Part shown: in pieces, positions 10,338-27,900 of the stretch
Position numbering within the stretch: the stretch's first letter is position 1
Layout: each line of letters opens with the position of its first letter
Assembly: GCF_020382885.2 (NCBI RefSeq)
Contig: NC_058512.1
Location: forward strand, 1,487,001-1,551,000
Length of the DNA stretch: 64,000 nt
Origin: Scatophagus argus
Lineage: Eukaryota > Chordata > Actinopteri > Scatophagidae
Direction: 5' to 3'
The notes under the pieces: model-generated
What the model was told of the DNA's origin: nothing
The model's input: the letters and a program-made list of their open reading frames with translations, nothing else
The model's database searches: none
Position numbers and translations under genes: made by a program

Positions 10338-11147
10338 CGACGCCACACTGACGCTCTCAGGTGTTGGCCTCGTTTCTGTTTCCTGTTTAAAGACACACCC
10401 TGACTCGGCAAACTACATAGAGATGCCCTTTTCTCGCGTTTCTGCATTATTTTAGCACTCTCCCCAACCACTCCTTAATAGAGGCTCGTGTTTCTGTTTC
10501 ACTTTGCCAAAAAAAGGAAAAAAAAGCAGGACTTTTCGGTGAGTAAGCAGCCTCTGGCCTCTAGGTGTCACCTTTTGGTTGTTTTGACTTCTTTCTACTG
10601 ATTTCTTTATAGAAAAATTATGGGAGGTGGCATCGTGGAAAGTAAAATGTCAGAAAAAAAAAATTAAAAAGTGCTGTTCTGCTTAAATGTTGAAATGTTT
10701 TCTTTGATTAATCATCAACTCATGCAGATCTGTTTACACATTTAAAATTTTTTTGTGTTTCCAGAAGTAACCAAATGCGCAGGCTGTTGTTCATATCCTG
10801 TCTTCATTTTCCTTTTGTCTCCTTTTCCCCTAAGACACACTGTACTTTGTGAAATGATCTGTTTCAGGACACGGAAATTTAAAGTTTGTTAGTGATACAG
10901 ACTTCCATGTGTAAACACAGAAATTTATGAAACTGCAGCGACATTCATGCACCCTTTGAAATGTTTTTGTATGTTGAGATGTTGGGGAAAAGTCTGTTCT
11001 GATTAAAATTCTTCTGTCTTCTGCGTGTCTGGATGTTGGACGAAGTTCTGCAGGCACAGCAGTCTCCTCTTTTCTTTAATCTTGTTAATTTATCTTGTTG
11101 AAGCACACGCCATTAACCAAGCTGTTCAGTTCTGCAGAAGTAACGAG

Positions 11148-11153
11148 AATAAA
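11148..11153 (+). terminator. ube2l3: Poly(A) signal of ube2l3
   Basis: AATAAA about 810 bases after the ube2l3 stop; the intervening stretch (10338-11147) has no other gene and reads as its 3' untranslated region. Confidence 0.55.
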
Positions 11154-11689
11154 ATCAATGTTGGTTTTAAAACAGAAAGCAGACTCGCCTCTTCCCTTCC
11201 GTGTTCTCAACCGGCCGCGCATTTTCACTAAACACGAAACCTTAATCTGATAGCTGACACATCGTAGCACACGCTCACAAGGCAACACATCCAGCTGCAT
11301 CACCTGCTTGTGTTAGATCATGTGACTTATTTGCAACCACCGCTGTGATGTCAAAATAATGAAAAATGACATAATAAATAACAGCATAACATGATAAAGT
11401 GGTGAAGGATTGGATCAGAATACTCAGTTACAAGGAACAGGCATGTATTGAGTATTATCAGCTCAAAAATACTTCTGTCAAAAAAAAGTTTCACTTTTCT
11501 ATCTGACATTATTATTGATGCTGATGTTTGAACTACTTTTTAGCTCATAAGAAAATTAATTTCATTACAGGTCCTACAGGACTGCAACAATGTCTAAATC
11601 ATTCTCCACAGGTTTCTAAACTAGTTTTGGCTTTTTTTTCAGCATAAAGATGGGAAAATGTTAAACCCCAGAAAGCTGTAAATATTAAA

Positions 11690-11755
11690 CAGGTGAATTT
11701 CCCCACTGCGGGATCAATAAAGTTCATCTTATCTTATCTTAAACACAAGACCAGG
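11690..11755 (+). repeat. 3' tail of a LINE- or SINE-type retroposon
   Basis: The sequence CCCCACTGCGGGATCAATAA followed by ATCTTATCTTATCTTAA is the typical short-repeat tail of fish non-LTR retroposons. Only the tail is present; no reverse transcriptase fragment is seen nearby. Confidence 0.5.
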
Positions 11756-11806
11756 GAAAGTTAAAAAGTCAAGGACTGCAGAGTCAAAGTGTTAAATATT
11801 GTTGGT

Positions 11807-11812
11807 TTTATT
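11807..11812 (-). terminator. ckmt2: Candidate poly(A) signal of ckmt2
   Basis: AATAAA on the minus strand, about 230 bases beyond the ckmt2 stop codon. It faces the ube2l3 poly(A) signal 650 bases away, so the two genes are tail to tail. Confidence 0.5.
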
Positions 11813-12041
11813 GAGTCAGGGTTACAGTGAAGACCTTAACCTGAGGTAGAATTCTCCCCTAACTGCACTTCATGTCTAAGATTAGGTTACCCTAACTATT
11901 TGCAATCTTTTTAGGAGGAATAAGGAAACAACTTCCTGTGTGGCAGCGGACGGGTGTGGTTCTGAGCTTCTCCGTCGGCTCTGGGAGGGCGCAGAGAACC
12001 ACCCTCCTTTTCACACTGACGTGTGATTTCAAGTCCAGCTT

Positions 12042-17282
<5,241 letters not shown>

Positions 17283-19461
17283 CTTTCTGCTAGCTTGTTA
17301 ATCTTTGCCAGAAGCAAATGAGCTGGAGAGAAAAATAACAGGAAACACAGTTTGACGCATGTTGATGAGGGTTCAACCTGTGGCTCAACGTTCACAGTAC
17401 TCAAGTTAGCATCAAGACAGGCAGAGCTCCAATGGTAGCTGGCTGGCATCAGCGGGTTCATTCATACCTGTGCAGCTATCAGCCAACTAATCTCTTCCAA
17501 TCATAGTCATGCAGACGCACAGGGCTGCCATTTTAACACTTGTCACTATGTTGACCTATTTTAACCTCCTCAGTGGAAATATAAAGTGCTCCACAAGAGA
17601 GGCATCAACAGTTTTGTGTTTTGAATAAATAATGTGAACTTTGGGTCCCATTAGCAACCAAGCTAAGTAGCTCACGAGCTGGAGAGTTTCTTTCTCCCTC
17701 TGTAATAATTCTTTATTGGATGAAATGATGTAACTACGATCCTGAGGACAACATGGCAGAGCAGAGCAAACAGTCCGATACAGCCGCTCATTACTGCTAA
17801 CACTAAAATGCGATTAGCTTTTACCTTTTAAAAAGGAGATTGGCTTTTATTTTGCACATTTTAAATGTATTTTTCACTTTTTGATGTAAATTCATTCTAC
17901 TTTATAATGATGATTCTTGACTTTTGCAGTGCTTGTTTTATATCTTTCATTTATTTCGATTTATTATTTACCAAAAGACAAATTTCTTGACCTGAAAACC
18001 TGCACAGCTCTGACTCTGATTTAGTTCCTCTGACTGAATATGCTGCCTCACACCTGCCCCCCAACACGTTTTAGTTTAATACAGTAACGAGCTTAGAGCA
18101 GGAGGGGCCGCAGCAGATGCTCTTAGCCTCTTAGCGTTATCACAGTCTCTCCCACCCACAGGATGACAGGTTTCATATGCCCACTAATGCTTCGTTAATG
18201 TACAGGTACCCAAAGACGTCTGAGAGCAGAGACGGCTCTAATGCACGGGAAGAAATTAGCTGGCCAAAACATATTCAGTATCGTCTCAATGTCCATCTGA
18301 ATCAATTTAAAAAGTTGCATTTAAAAATGCAACAGTTTGGACTAGAAGGTCATGTTCCAGGTTGCCCTTCACACAGGGTGGGAAGTGTCCACGAGACTGT
18401 GTCTTAATATAGAGGGAGGCTGTGAGGACATCAGCACTCCTGTTAATCCTGGTCAAAGATGGCTGATCAGTTGTCTGCACTGCACTGATGACCAAGGAGT
18501 AATTCACTTCCTCCAGGAAGTGACAGGATTTTTATCAAATGAATTTACCCTCGGCTCTTTCTTTCCCCTCTCACTCTGCGGACGTTAATGACTGTGGACT
18601 CAGGACCTTGGCTCAGTGGTAATATTATTTATAGATCACTGGAGGGCAGTTGTGCTGCCAGGATCCAGTGCCAAGAAAGAAGCCAGCTCTGGCTGACACT
18701 GCAGTCCGAACTGGTCACAAGACCAGACCCTCATGAGGCCAGTTCAGCAGTGCGCACGTATGGAAACGGGCAGATAAAGAACACGGAGCAGCAGATGTGA
18801 GGATAAAAATCAGGTCAGAGGAGAAGCAACAATGATAAATGGACATGCAATCATTTTCACAGGAAGAAGGTGAATAGTTAAAACAGTTATCAATAAGATG
18901 CTCTGCTCTGGCCTAATAAAGCCTCCCCTGCTAAGTGACACTGTGGATCGTGTGGTCTTATGGTCAGGATTACGACGAGACCACTACAGACCTCGGATCA
19001 GCCTCCCCTCCTCTGAGCAGGGTGACCTTTTAACTCTGAGGGAGTATGTGCTGGACGTAGGAGCACCTACGTCCTCTCCAGAGGACACAGGACAGTTAAC
19101 ACCTCTTTGGGTATTTAAAATAAAACAGTTAGGAAAGATGTAAGAAATATGTGTGCACCGAAAAGCTGCTCGGAGAGATTTCTTTTACTTCAAATCCATA
19201 AATGAAGTTAATCCTTTTTTTTTCCCACTTGTCCTGCCTCTAACTTCTACCTTTTACATTTGAAACATTTTGACGCACACAGTCTCTCTGGTAAATCCTC
19301 TCAGATTAACAACAAATGTCAAAAGTATGTAAAAAAGACACCAAAAGTCACCAGCCTTGCATGCTCTACACATGATTTTACAAACAGTCTGTGATCAAAG
19401 TGTAAGCACTGAAAGTTAATGGAGCCAATCTAGAAGAGAAATAAAAAAGAAGGTACAGTAC

Positions 19462-19530
19462 CTGTGGAAAAGCTGCTCTGCCTTCTTGCTGAAGGTCTCT
19501 AGTTTAAGAGCTTTTCACTCTCTGCTCACA
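19462..19530 (-). other. ckmt2: Possible non-coding first exon of ckmt2
   Basis: The minus strand shows a good donor (CCACAG|GTACTG, exon edge at 19462). The ckmt2 start codon exon has an acceptor (CTCTCCAG, near 17319) 36 bases before the ATG, so at least one upstream untranslated exon is required. This segment lies just above a GC-richer stretch (19530-19560). The transcription start is not visible, so the right-hand edge is approximate. Confidence 0.35.
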
Positions 19531-19717
19531 GGGGGCTCCACCCCCTCATGTGGGATTAAAACCTGTAGGCCAATCATAAGTTCAGGAAGAGACCTCGATA
19601 AACCAATAAAGGGCCACCAACACTGGCTACAACAGCACAGACTTCTCATGATTAACCATGAGCGCCCAGGGTCCGATATCACTGACCAGTTTGACCTTGA
19701 TATTTTCAACTGCGACC

Positions 19718-19744
19718 ACACACACACACACACACACACACACC
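19718..19744. repeat. (CA)n microsatellite
   Basis: About 13 CA units upstream of ckmt2. Confidence 0.9.
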
Positions 19745-20824
19745 CCGAGAGCTCAACACACAGCCACACAGGAAGACACGCAAACAGAACTGAAGAAAAC
19801 ATTTATGCGACGTGCTGCACAGACAAACCACACAATCGAAAAGACAGCTGCAAATGAAGAAACAAAAACAAACAAATGAATTAAACAAAACAAGTTTCCA
19901 GGGGACACTAAAAACCGAACAACCCGTTTCTGTCACGTTTTACGGTTCATGAAGTTATTGAAGTGGACATCCAATCAGCAGTTACATTTAACATTTTGAT
20001 TGTATAATTCAGTAGGGGGCAGACAACACCACATAATTTGGTTCTGATCCAATAGGGCCAGGATCACTGATAAATACTGATATGTTTTACTGTTGCCATG
20101 AAAAATCAACTACGTCATAATTCACATTTTTTGCTTTTATTGTGTGTAAATATCCGTACATCACACAGAGAAAAGCATGGAAAAATACAACATCAAAACT
20201 GGAATTTCAAAGTAAACAAATAAGAAAAGTAAGGATATTTTGTACTAATGTATTTAAACATTTGAAGACCCCTGAAGTCAGGAATGGGTCAAAATAACTG
20301 ATTGAAGCTAATAAAACTCAATAACAGTCAGTTACAGGATAAAAGTAACCTGAAGGGCGGAGGCGACGTCATGCTAGATTCATGCTATGAATGAGTTTAG
20401 AGTCTATCGGCATTCTTTACAAATCAATAGTGCAAATATATTACTATTTTACTAGTACAGTCAACAAGGTTTAAAGTATAAATATACTTAAATAATCACA
20501 TTGACAAGGAACTAACAATAAAAGTGATACATTAAAAGATATTTAACTGCAGGGTTTTGTAGCATGTAAGAAACCTTTGAGGCCAGTTCTCTTGAAAAAA
20601 TGAAGATAATTGAAAATCATATCGTTTTGTGTACAAAATGTTTAATACAAAGCTAAAAAGATATGATGTGCATTGGAAACGCTTTTGATTGTCAAGAGAA
20701 GAAGAAGAAGAAAACAAAATGTGTGATAACCGTATTTTTCAGATTTGGAATGTGCGAAAAGCATAAAGAGGTTTGCTGAAACATGCAAATGTTGATAGAT
20801 AAAATATCTAAACTGCACTTCAAT

Positions 20825-21445
20825 TGTTTAGGAAACCCAGTGTGTCTCCACCACTGACTTCAGAGCTCCCCACAAGTGAAGCCAGGATGGCCCCCTGCTG
20901 GTTGGCTACAGTACAGCTCATAAGCCCCTCCCCCTCCATGTCAGCAGGTGGGACATGAGCCAAACTGAAATCTCAAAGTACACGCCAAATAAATTTTTCT
21001 CAACGACCGTTTGTCATTTAAGGTGGTTCTTCTCACACTGATGTATGTTCAAGTGTTCATTTTTTAGACAGGTTTGGTTTTAAATGTCATAACTGACAGC
21101 TTAGCACCAGTCCTGACTGGGTCAGACAGGTATAATACTGTGGCTTCAATGCTGATCACTACTGCACAGACTCTGGCTCCAAATGATGTCACCAGAACAA
21201 GATGGCAGCGCTCGTATCAGGGATATTTTGGCTTCACTTTTGTACAGTGGGAGGAAGTGGAGAACCGTCTGCCATCTTTAAATATGACAATGTTCTCAAC
21301 AAACACATATCATACACAAGGCTGGATTACCAACCAGGCAAAGTGGGCAACGTTCCCAAACGCTTTAGTCTCGCTGTGTGAAAACCTGGAAGTGGAGGGA
21401 TTTTTTGACTTTTATTGGAACACAACATGCAGTTCTCTTTAAACA
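20825..21445 (+). repeat. Dispersed teleost repeat
   Basis: Phrases such as AGTGAAGCCAGGATGGCCCC and GATGTCACCAGAACAAGATG are, from memory, found at many sites in fish genomes as one dispersed family. A 122-codon open frame (21074-21442) lies entirely inside it and I do not count it as a gene. The repeat lies beyond the rasgrf2 stop and may be part of its 3' untranslated region or just downstream. Confidence 0.5.
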
Positions 21446-21829
21446 ACTAAATGAATCTGAAAATGATACTACACAGCAAACCTGTGGCCTGGGGGGAAAC
21501 CATAGGCGGGTTAATTCAGCTCTGAACAATACTGTACCAATAATGTAAAACTCATCTGACGAAGTTTATGTGCAAGACTACAGAGGCAGATTGTTCAGTA
21601 TTTACAGTGTGATAGCAGCAAGAGGTTACTTTCTAGTGCCATGTTTAGTAGATAACATGGTTGTTTGTACAGTCATCACTGTGTAATCATATGGCAGAGT
21701 TGTGTGTTGTACGGTTCATTTTGTTTACTACATAACACATCAGATATTTATTCAAGGCACATTTTCTCCTGAGTTTCCTAAGCACAACAACTGGTGGTGT
21801 TTTATGAAACAACCCCTGCTTTATTAAGA

Positions 21830-21835
21830 AAGAAT
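21830..21835 (-). terminator. rasgrf2: Candidate poly(A) signal of rasgrf2
   Basis: AATAAA on the minus strand about 80 bases after the rasgrf2 stop; another lies at 21747-21752. Which is used cannot be told. Confidence 0.4.
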
Positions 21836-21911
21836 CTCAAGCGTTGTTAATTTATGACTGATGTTTAATGTGTGTATCATGTCTGTGTGTGTGTGTGTGT
21901 ATTAACTATCA

Positions 21912-24900
21912 TTAGCCCGGCGGTACTCGGGGTTCAATCTTCAGCGACAGCTCATAGAGGGTATCTTCATCCATCACTAGAGTCTTATCCAGGAGGAACT
22001 GAGTCACCTGCAGAGGAGGGACAACAGAGAAGCCATTTCACATCTGAAATCACTTCTTATAGCACCAACCGTTTGAAAGGTTTGCAAAGGTGCGTTTTGT
22101 CAGACACACCTTGGGTTGGTGCTCTATCCTGTAAGGTGCTTGCTGGAACTGACGAATCTCCCGAATAATATGAGAAATCTGAGAGTGCAGAAACCAGAGT
22201 TAATAGACAACTTAGGCAATCACATGTTCACTTAGCTCTGCTCCTTTTATTACTTTTATACGCCTGTCGAGCTTTCTGTTTCTGGACATATGCATTTACA
22301 GTGATGACAGTGGCAGGATTTCAGTGGCTCGCAGATCTGAGGCTAATTTCTGACCAATGACTGATTTTGCCATTGCTGTGCACAGATTTTATCACCTATA
22401 GCTTGTTAGCTAATTAAGCCAACATTAGCTCCCTTGAATTGGTTGAAAATATCACCAGCTGACTTTTTAATGTTTTCCAGCTGAGTCCTTTTTGAACAAA
22501 AAAAAAGCATGTAAAATAAATATCCACGCAATAGCTACATGCTAAAAAGAATGAAGCTAAAGCTAACAGGTCCCAGACAAAAACCGACCTGCAAACAATC
22601 AACTTTAACAGAACAAAAATCTGTTATTTCTTTCTAACATAAGGTTTCTTAGACACAGAGATGCAAACATTAGTGAGAGAGCTGCTAACAAAAACACAGC
22701 GTGGACAGGACACAGTGGACATGCTAGCTGTGCATGTAGCTACATAGCTAAGGTAACCCCACATACCAACATAACACTTAATATTATGATTGGTTATAAC
22801 AGCATGTGGTAAGCTAGTTAGTCTGACAAGCTAACGGCGGAACAGATGAACGTTGTTTAATACTGTTGATTCAGTTCCTTACACTTTTGCTGTTGTGTTT
22901 TTGAGTTTGGAAAATGCTTTCGTTCAGGGGAGGCTTCAGCCAACAGTCAGCTGGCCCTTAGTAAGGATGGATGATAAAAAGATATGAAGCAGAGATTACC
23001 ATCCTCATCTTAGAGAAGTTAACCAGACCCTCCTCTGTGAAGTTGGGTGTTCCCTCCTCAATGAAAGCCAGGTCAGTGAGGTACATGCCCAGGTATGGGA
23101 CACATGGAGGGTTGCAGCTACACACACAGACACAGTGCAAAAATCAGACACTTTTTAAAGACGGTATTTAAACATTTAAAACTCTTTTTTTATTTACTTT
23201 TTCAGTGTCTCTCTGAGATTCTTGAACCTCCCCTCTGAGGACACTGTCTTCTGCAGCCTGTCCATGAGCGCCTTCGTCTAAAGAACACAAACAAAAAATT
23301 ACCATAAAGGTTTTGTGAAGAGAATAGTCTTTAACAACCGTTAAGTGAATGAAACCCAACCTGTTTGCAGACTTTGGCCCAGGTCTTCTTCAGCCTATAG
23401 ATGGCGCTGCGGTTGAGAGCAGACGTGATCTCCAGCACTCCATTGTAGTTGTTGAGGCAGCGACAGATATCAGCCACCGCTAGCCACTTTTCTATGGAGC
23501 TGGCCCTGGAGCCAACGTCGGTATGGGTCATTATCTGAGATGCCACCAGGTTACTCATCTGTGGTGAGAGGGAGACAACATTTATTTTTCACCTTGTTAA
23601 AACTATTGCAGTCTATGTTCAGCTTTGGTTGAAGCTGTTTTAGTTCTGTCACAGTTTTGTATGAGAGACAAGATCACTGGTTACTACTGTAATCCCAGAT
23701 TCTATGAGTATCAACATAGCCCTTTAACAACTTCAGCTCTGCTGACTGTTTTATGATTAAGTGATTAATAACAGTCCAAAACCCAAAGATATTCAATTTA
23801 TCAGGTATGACATACAAAATAATGAAAATGGAGAATAATCATGGAAAATCTGCAATAAAACAAAAGACCATTTAGTCTTACATCGTTGAAATGCTGGCTC
23901 GTCTTCATAATGTACGGAGTCCTCTCTGACTTGTCGACCTTCATCCAGCCCTGACCGAGGAACTCCCTGCAGGATCAGGAACAGAATCAGAATCAGCATA
24001 AGCTTTATCGGTCAAGTTTATATACATCTACAAGGAATTATTGTTTGAGTATTTCTTTTCCAGAATATTGTTGAACTGTGGATGAAGTACTCACTCATAG
24101 GGAATACTCCTGAACACAATGTGATCCAAGAGTGTGATCTGCTCGGCCAGCTCCATAGCCGAGAGAGACTCAAAGCACTCGGCCTTTGGAGACTCTGCCT
24201 GGAAACGCAAACATTTCGTTGCACAGAACTGTCAAAAAGTCGTTTGAGAGATCTGCGGCACCACACGGACGCTAAGTCAACTCCACATACTGGGAATCCA
24301 CCTACTGTGAGACGGGTTTGTGACCGAACTCACCACAATACACAGTAGCTACCTTACAGCTGGTGGTTTCATTATTCTTACCGCAATGAAGTGTAGTAGT
24401 GGACAGCTTTTCTGGAGATAAATTAGTTTCAAAATCAATATTAAAGTCCCTGCTGTTCAGCACTTTGTGACAGTGACAGCTGGTAATACTGACCATCTGT
24501 AATATGTCCTCAATCTTCAGCTGAGCGTCATCTTGTTCTTCTTGAGAAAGGGCACTGCAGGGCAAGACAGTTGCAACATGTGTACAACATACATGTACAT
24601 TACGTGCACATGTGCAGTCTTCACTCTTCACAGATACTTTTCACATGCAGATATACAGTGTTTCATATGCACGGTTTAATATTTTTAGAAATCAAGGCAG
24701 TAACAATGGAGTCAGCTTTAGTGGTGGGAACCAAATCTGAATCTTCCCATTAACTTCACTGGGACTGACAGGAAAACCTGAAATGCTGTGGCTGCCAAAG
24801 TTGCTTCTTTTTATTTTCTTTAATGTACAGGATGGGTGGACGGATGATGTTTGTGTGCGGACCTTAATATGTTTGTTGTTGCTTTCCTCTCCTGTGGCAG

Positions 24901-27900
24901 CAGGTCTGGATCTCGCAGAACTTCTTCCAAGAGGCTGATCACACCCATCTTCAGCTCGCCGTTCAGTTCAAAGTCCTGATGGACGAACACGTTCATACAC
25001 ATTTACAGTCAGAGATTACATGTAGGGTGTCCTGCATGTCTGCAGAAAGACTCACATGGGCCTGCTAAACTTCAGACTTTTTGCCTGATTCCATATTTAT
25101 TCTAATTCAGAAATATCTGTTGCTATACAATCAACACGACAAGTATGAAGAGAGTCCAGAGCTCATATCGTTCTACGAATGAAAATGATGCCCCCTAGAG
25201 GACATTTACATCAGGTGGTGGAGTTTCATCATTGACTGAACAGGCCCATTACAAATTCATGTGGACAGAACAGAAATAAAGACATAAGGTGCAGCTACAA
25301 TAATATGTAACTATGTGTAAAGGGAAATTAAAGAAGACATCAAGATGGCTTCAAAGTTATTTTATTATGTGCTTCTGTGTGGTGTGTTTTAAACAGTATG
25401 TGACGATGTAGTACAGTGACGTCCTGTCATGTTCTTTGTAACGCTTCCCCATTTTAAATTCGGTTTTAATTTTCTTTAAAGATGGACCCAGAACTTTGTT
25501 TACTGATGAGACCAAAATAACAAACGTTCACTTTTCGGGCTTTTCAGCATCCAGGTACAAAAATAGCTTCTTATATAATCTTAAATGGAAAGGATAGTCC
25601 CTTCAGTGTCCCTGGGGAGGATGCTGACCTTTCTGCCTGCTTCCTGGGTGGCAGAAAAGACATGCAGAGCAAAGAGCACCTCCATCAGGGAGAAGAGTGA
25701 CAGGAGAGGAGCCACACGGGGGGTGACGGCAACGAAAACAACAGACACAACAACACACTCCTTCAGCTGGACTCAAAGTGTCCTGTCCTGGTTCAGGTCT
25801 TCTGAGGCTACTGAACAGCCGTGTCGACATGTTCAGGAGCAGGAAGGTTTTGGACACACGGTCTGTTTAATGTATTATAGGTGACTGCAGTGTGCCCTCT
25901 AACCACCAGGGGTCTCTGTGTAAGCCCAAATCTTCTTAATATTCTTCAACATGTTATAGAGTTTCCTTTTTTCCATCCAGCTGACTGCTCATTTTTCTTT
26001 TTTTTATTAATTTTCTTAAACATTTTCTCTATTTACGTTCAGAAACTGTAAGGTTTTGGATAATGTCGATAAAGTCCAGCTAATGGAGTCTTCAGGGTTC
26101 ACCGAGACGTTTCACCTGTCGTGGGACCCACCTGGGAGTGCTTAGAAACCCAGTGTCGCAGCACATTGAGGACTCGGTTGGTAGCAGCTCTGCGGATGAT
26201 GAACTCTTTGTCGCAGGTTTTCTCAGAATTACTAAACCCTGGGAGGAAAAGAGAATTAGGTCAACAATTTTGTGGTCATTTTTGGCCATTTAGCGAGCAG
26301 TAAAAAGCCATCTACAACAGGTCCATCCTTCAGTCGTGTGCCCTTTGACCTACAAGGCTTGCCGTGCTCACCCTGAGCGCTGCTATGTCCCGCAGCAGCT
26401 GTGGCAATCGCAAACGCCGAAGCCGGTGACATTGTGCAGCGAGAGTTGTCCCCTGACGTGACTGCGGGGAAGCAGAGACATTAAAAAAACAGCATGAAAT
26501 CCGTCAGGACGGTCAGCAGCACACGCCTGCTCTGTACGCATGATGTTGGTATGAATAACGTGCGTGTGCACATCGCACCTCCTGTCTGTCTGTAGCGGAG
26601 ATGCCTCGGCGTCGAAGGCGAGCGGCAGGGAGACATGTCGCCCGGCTCGCTGCTGGCTGGTGACTCAGGGATGAATTTGTCCAGAGATACTGACTCCAGA
26701 ACAGCTGTTAGCAGAGAAAAGATCACACCTCAAACATGGCGTCCGTGAAGTGACAGAACAAAAGTTTTCTTTTCTATTCTTACCCAAAACCTTTTATTTT
26801 TCTCTGTGCGCTCGTTTGAAGGTTCCAAGTCAGACATTCACAAACTCGAGTAGAAGTACTAACATGACACGGCAAAAATACTCTGACGCAAGTCAAAGTC
26901 CTGCAGTGAAAAGTGAGCGCTGATGCTCATCCATTGTTTGTAACGAATGCTGACTAGTGCAGCTGTGGACAGTGAAGACCAAATGTTTCAGGTGTGACGT
27001 GAAAGTTCTGCGCTGGGATGAAGAAATTAACAACCCAGCGTGTGAAGGAGCGTTCATGCCACACCGTGTGCTGGTCCTGTGTTTCTTTGTCCTTCTGGGT
27101 CACAAGCTGCTGCATTTCGGGTGTGATTGAAGGGCTTTTCATGTCACCTATTCAATATGTCATTTTCCTCTTAGCAGGCACTCTGGCTGCCACGTAAGAG
27201 CTCTACTTATCTCTCAACTTTGTAGTGAGAGATTTTCTGAGCGAGTGCCGTTTTTGTATCTGCCAGCTGTATCCAGATGCAAATCTAAGAGCACGATTAT
27301 TCCTCCGTTGGGTAACGGGTGACCCATTTGTGTGTCTCGTTCCCTCGTCTGTTTGGGCTGGCAGGCCGCTGTGAGCGACGTGTCAGATCTGAGGATAATA
27401 TCAGTCAGTAGGTGGCACTAATGTTGGAAATGAAGTGAAAGGGAAAAGCTAAAGTCTGCATTTATCCGTTTTTAAAGCACAGTTTCATAACACTCTAACA
27501 GAATGTGTGATTCGACTCCGACGCGTGGGCCCACACATGTTCTGGTGTCCGTATGAGACCGGCAGACGGTGAATCATATGCTTTTGTGTTCCAGCTACGT
27601 ACCCCTGCGGATGCTGCGCCTCAGCTTCCCGCAGAAGGCGTCGAGGCGAGGCAGCTCTCCGCTGACATCCTCCCCTGCAGCTGGGCTCGGCTCTGGGGAG
27701 CTGGGACCGCGGCTGAGGTCCAGCGGGGCCTTCGTGCTGACGGGGGGCGGCGAGGACACTCCGGAGGCCTGGGGCAGGCTGGGAGAGCGTGTGGCGGTGG
27801 GTGGAGGGGATGAAAGGCCAGAGGGGGGCCTGGTTGAGCCGGGAGGAGGAGAGGAGATGGAGGGGCTGTGGCTGGAGGTGGGGGAGTTGGCTGCAGAGGA

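Noticed and set aside
19053-19074. Inverted repeat GGACGTAGG / CCTACGTCC with a four-base loop
   Set aside because: Only nine pairs and no other supporting feature; expected by chance in a window this size.
21074-21442. 122-codon open frame (+)
   Set aside because: Lies wholly inside a dispersed repeat family and matches no protein I know.
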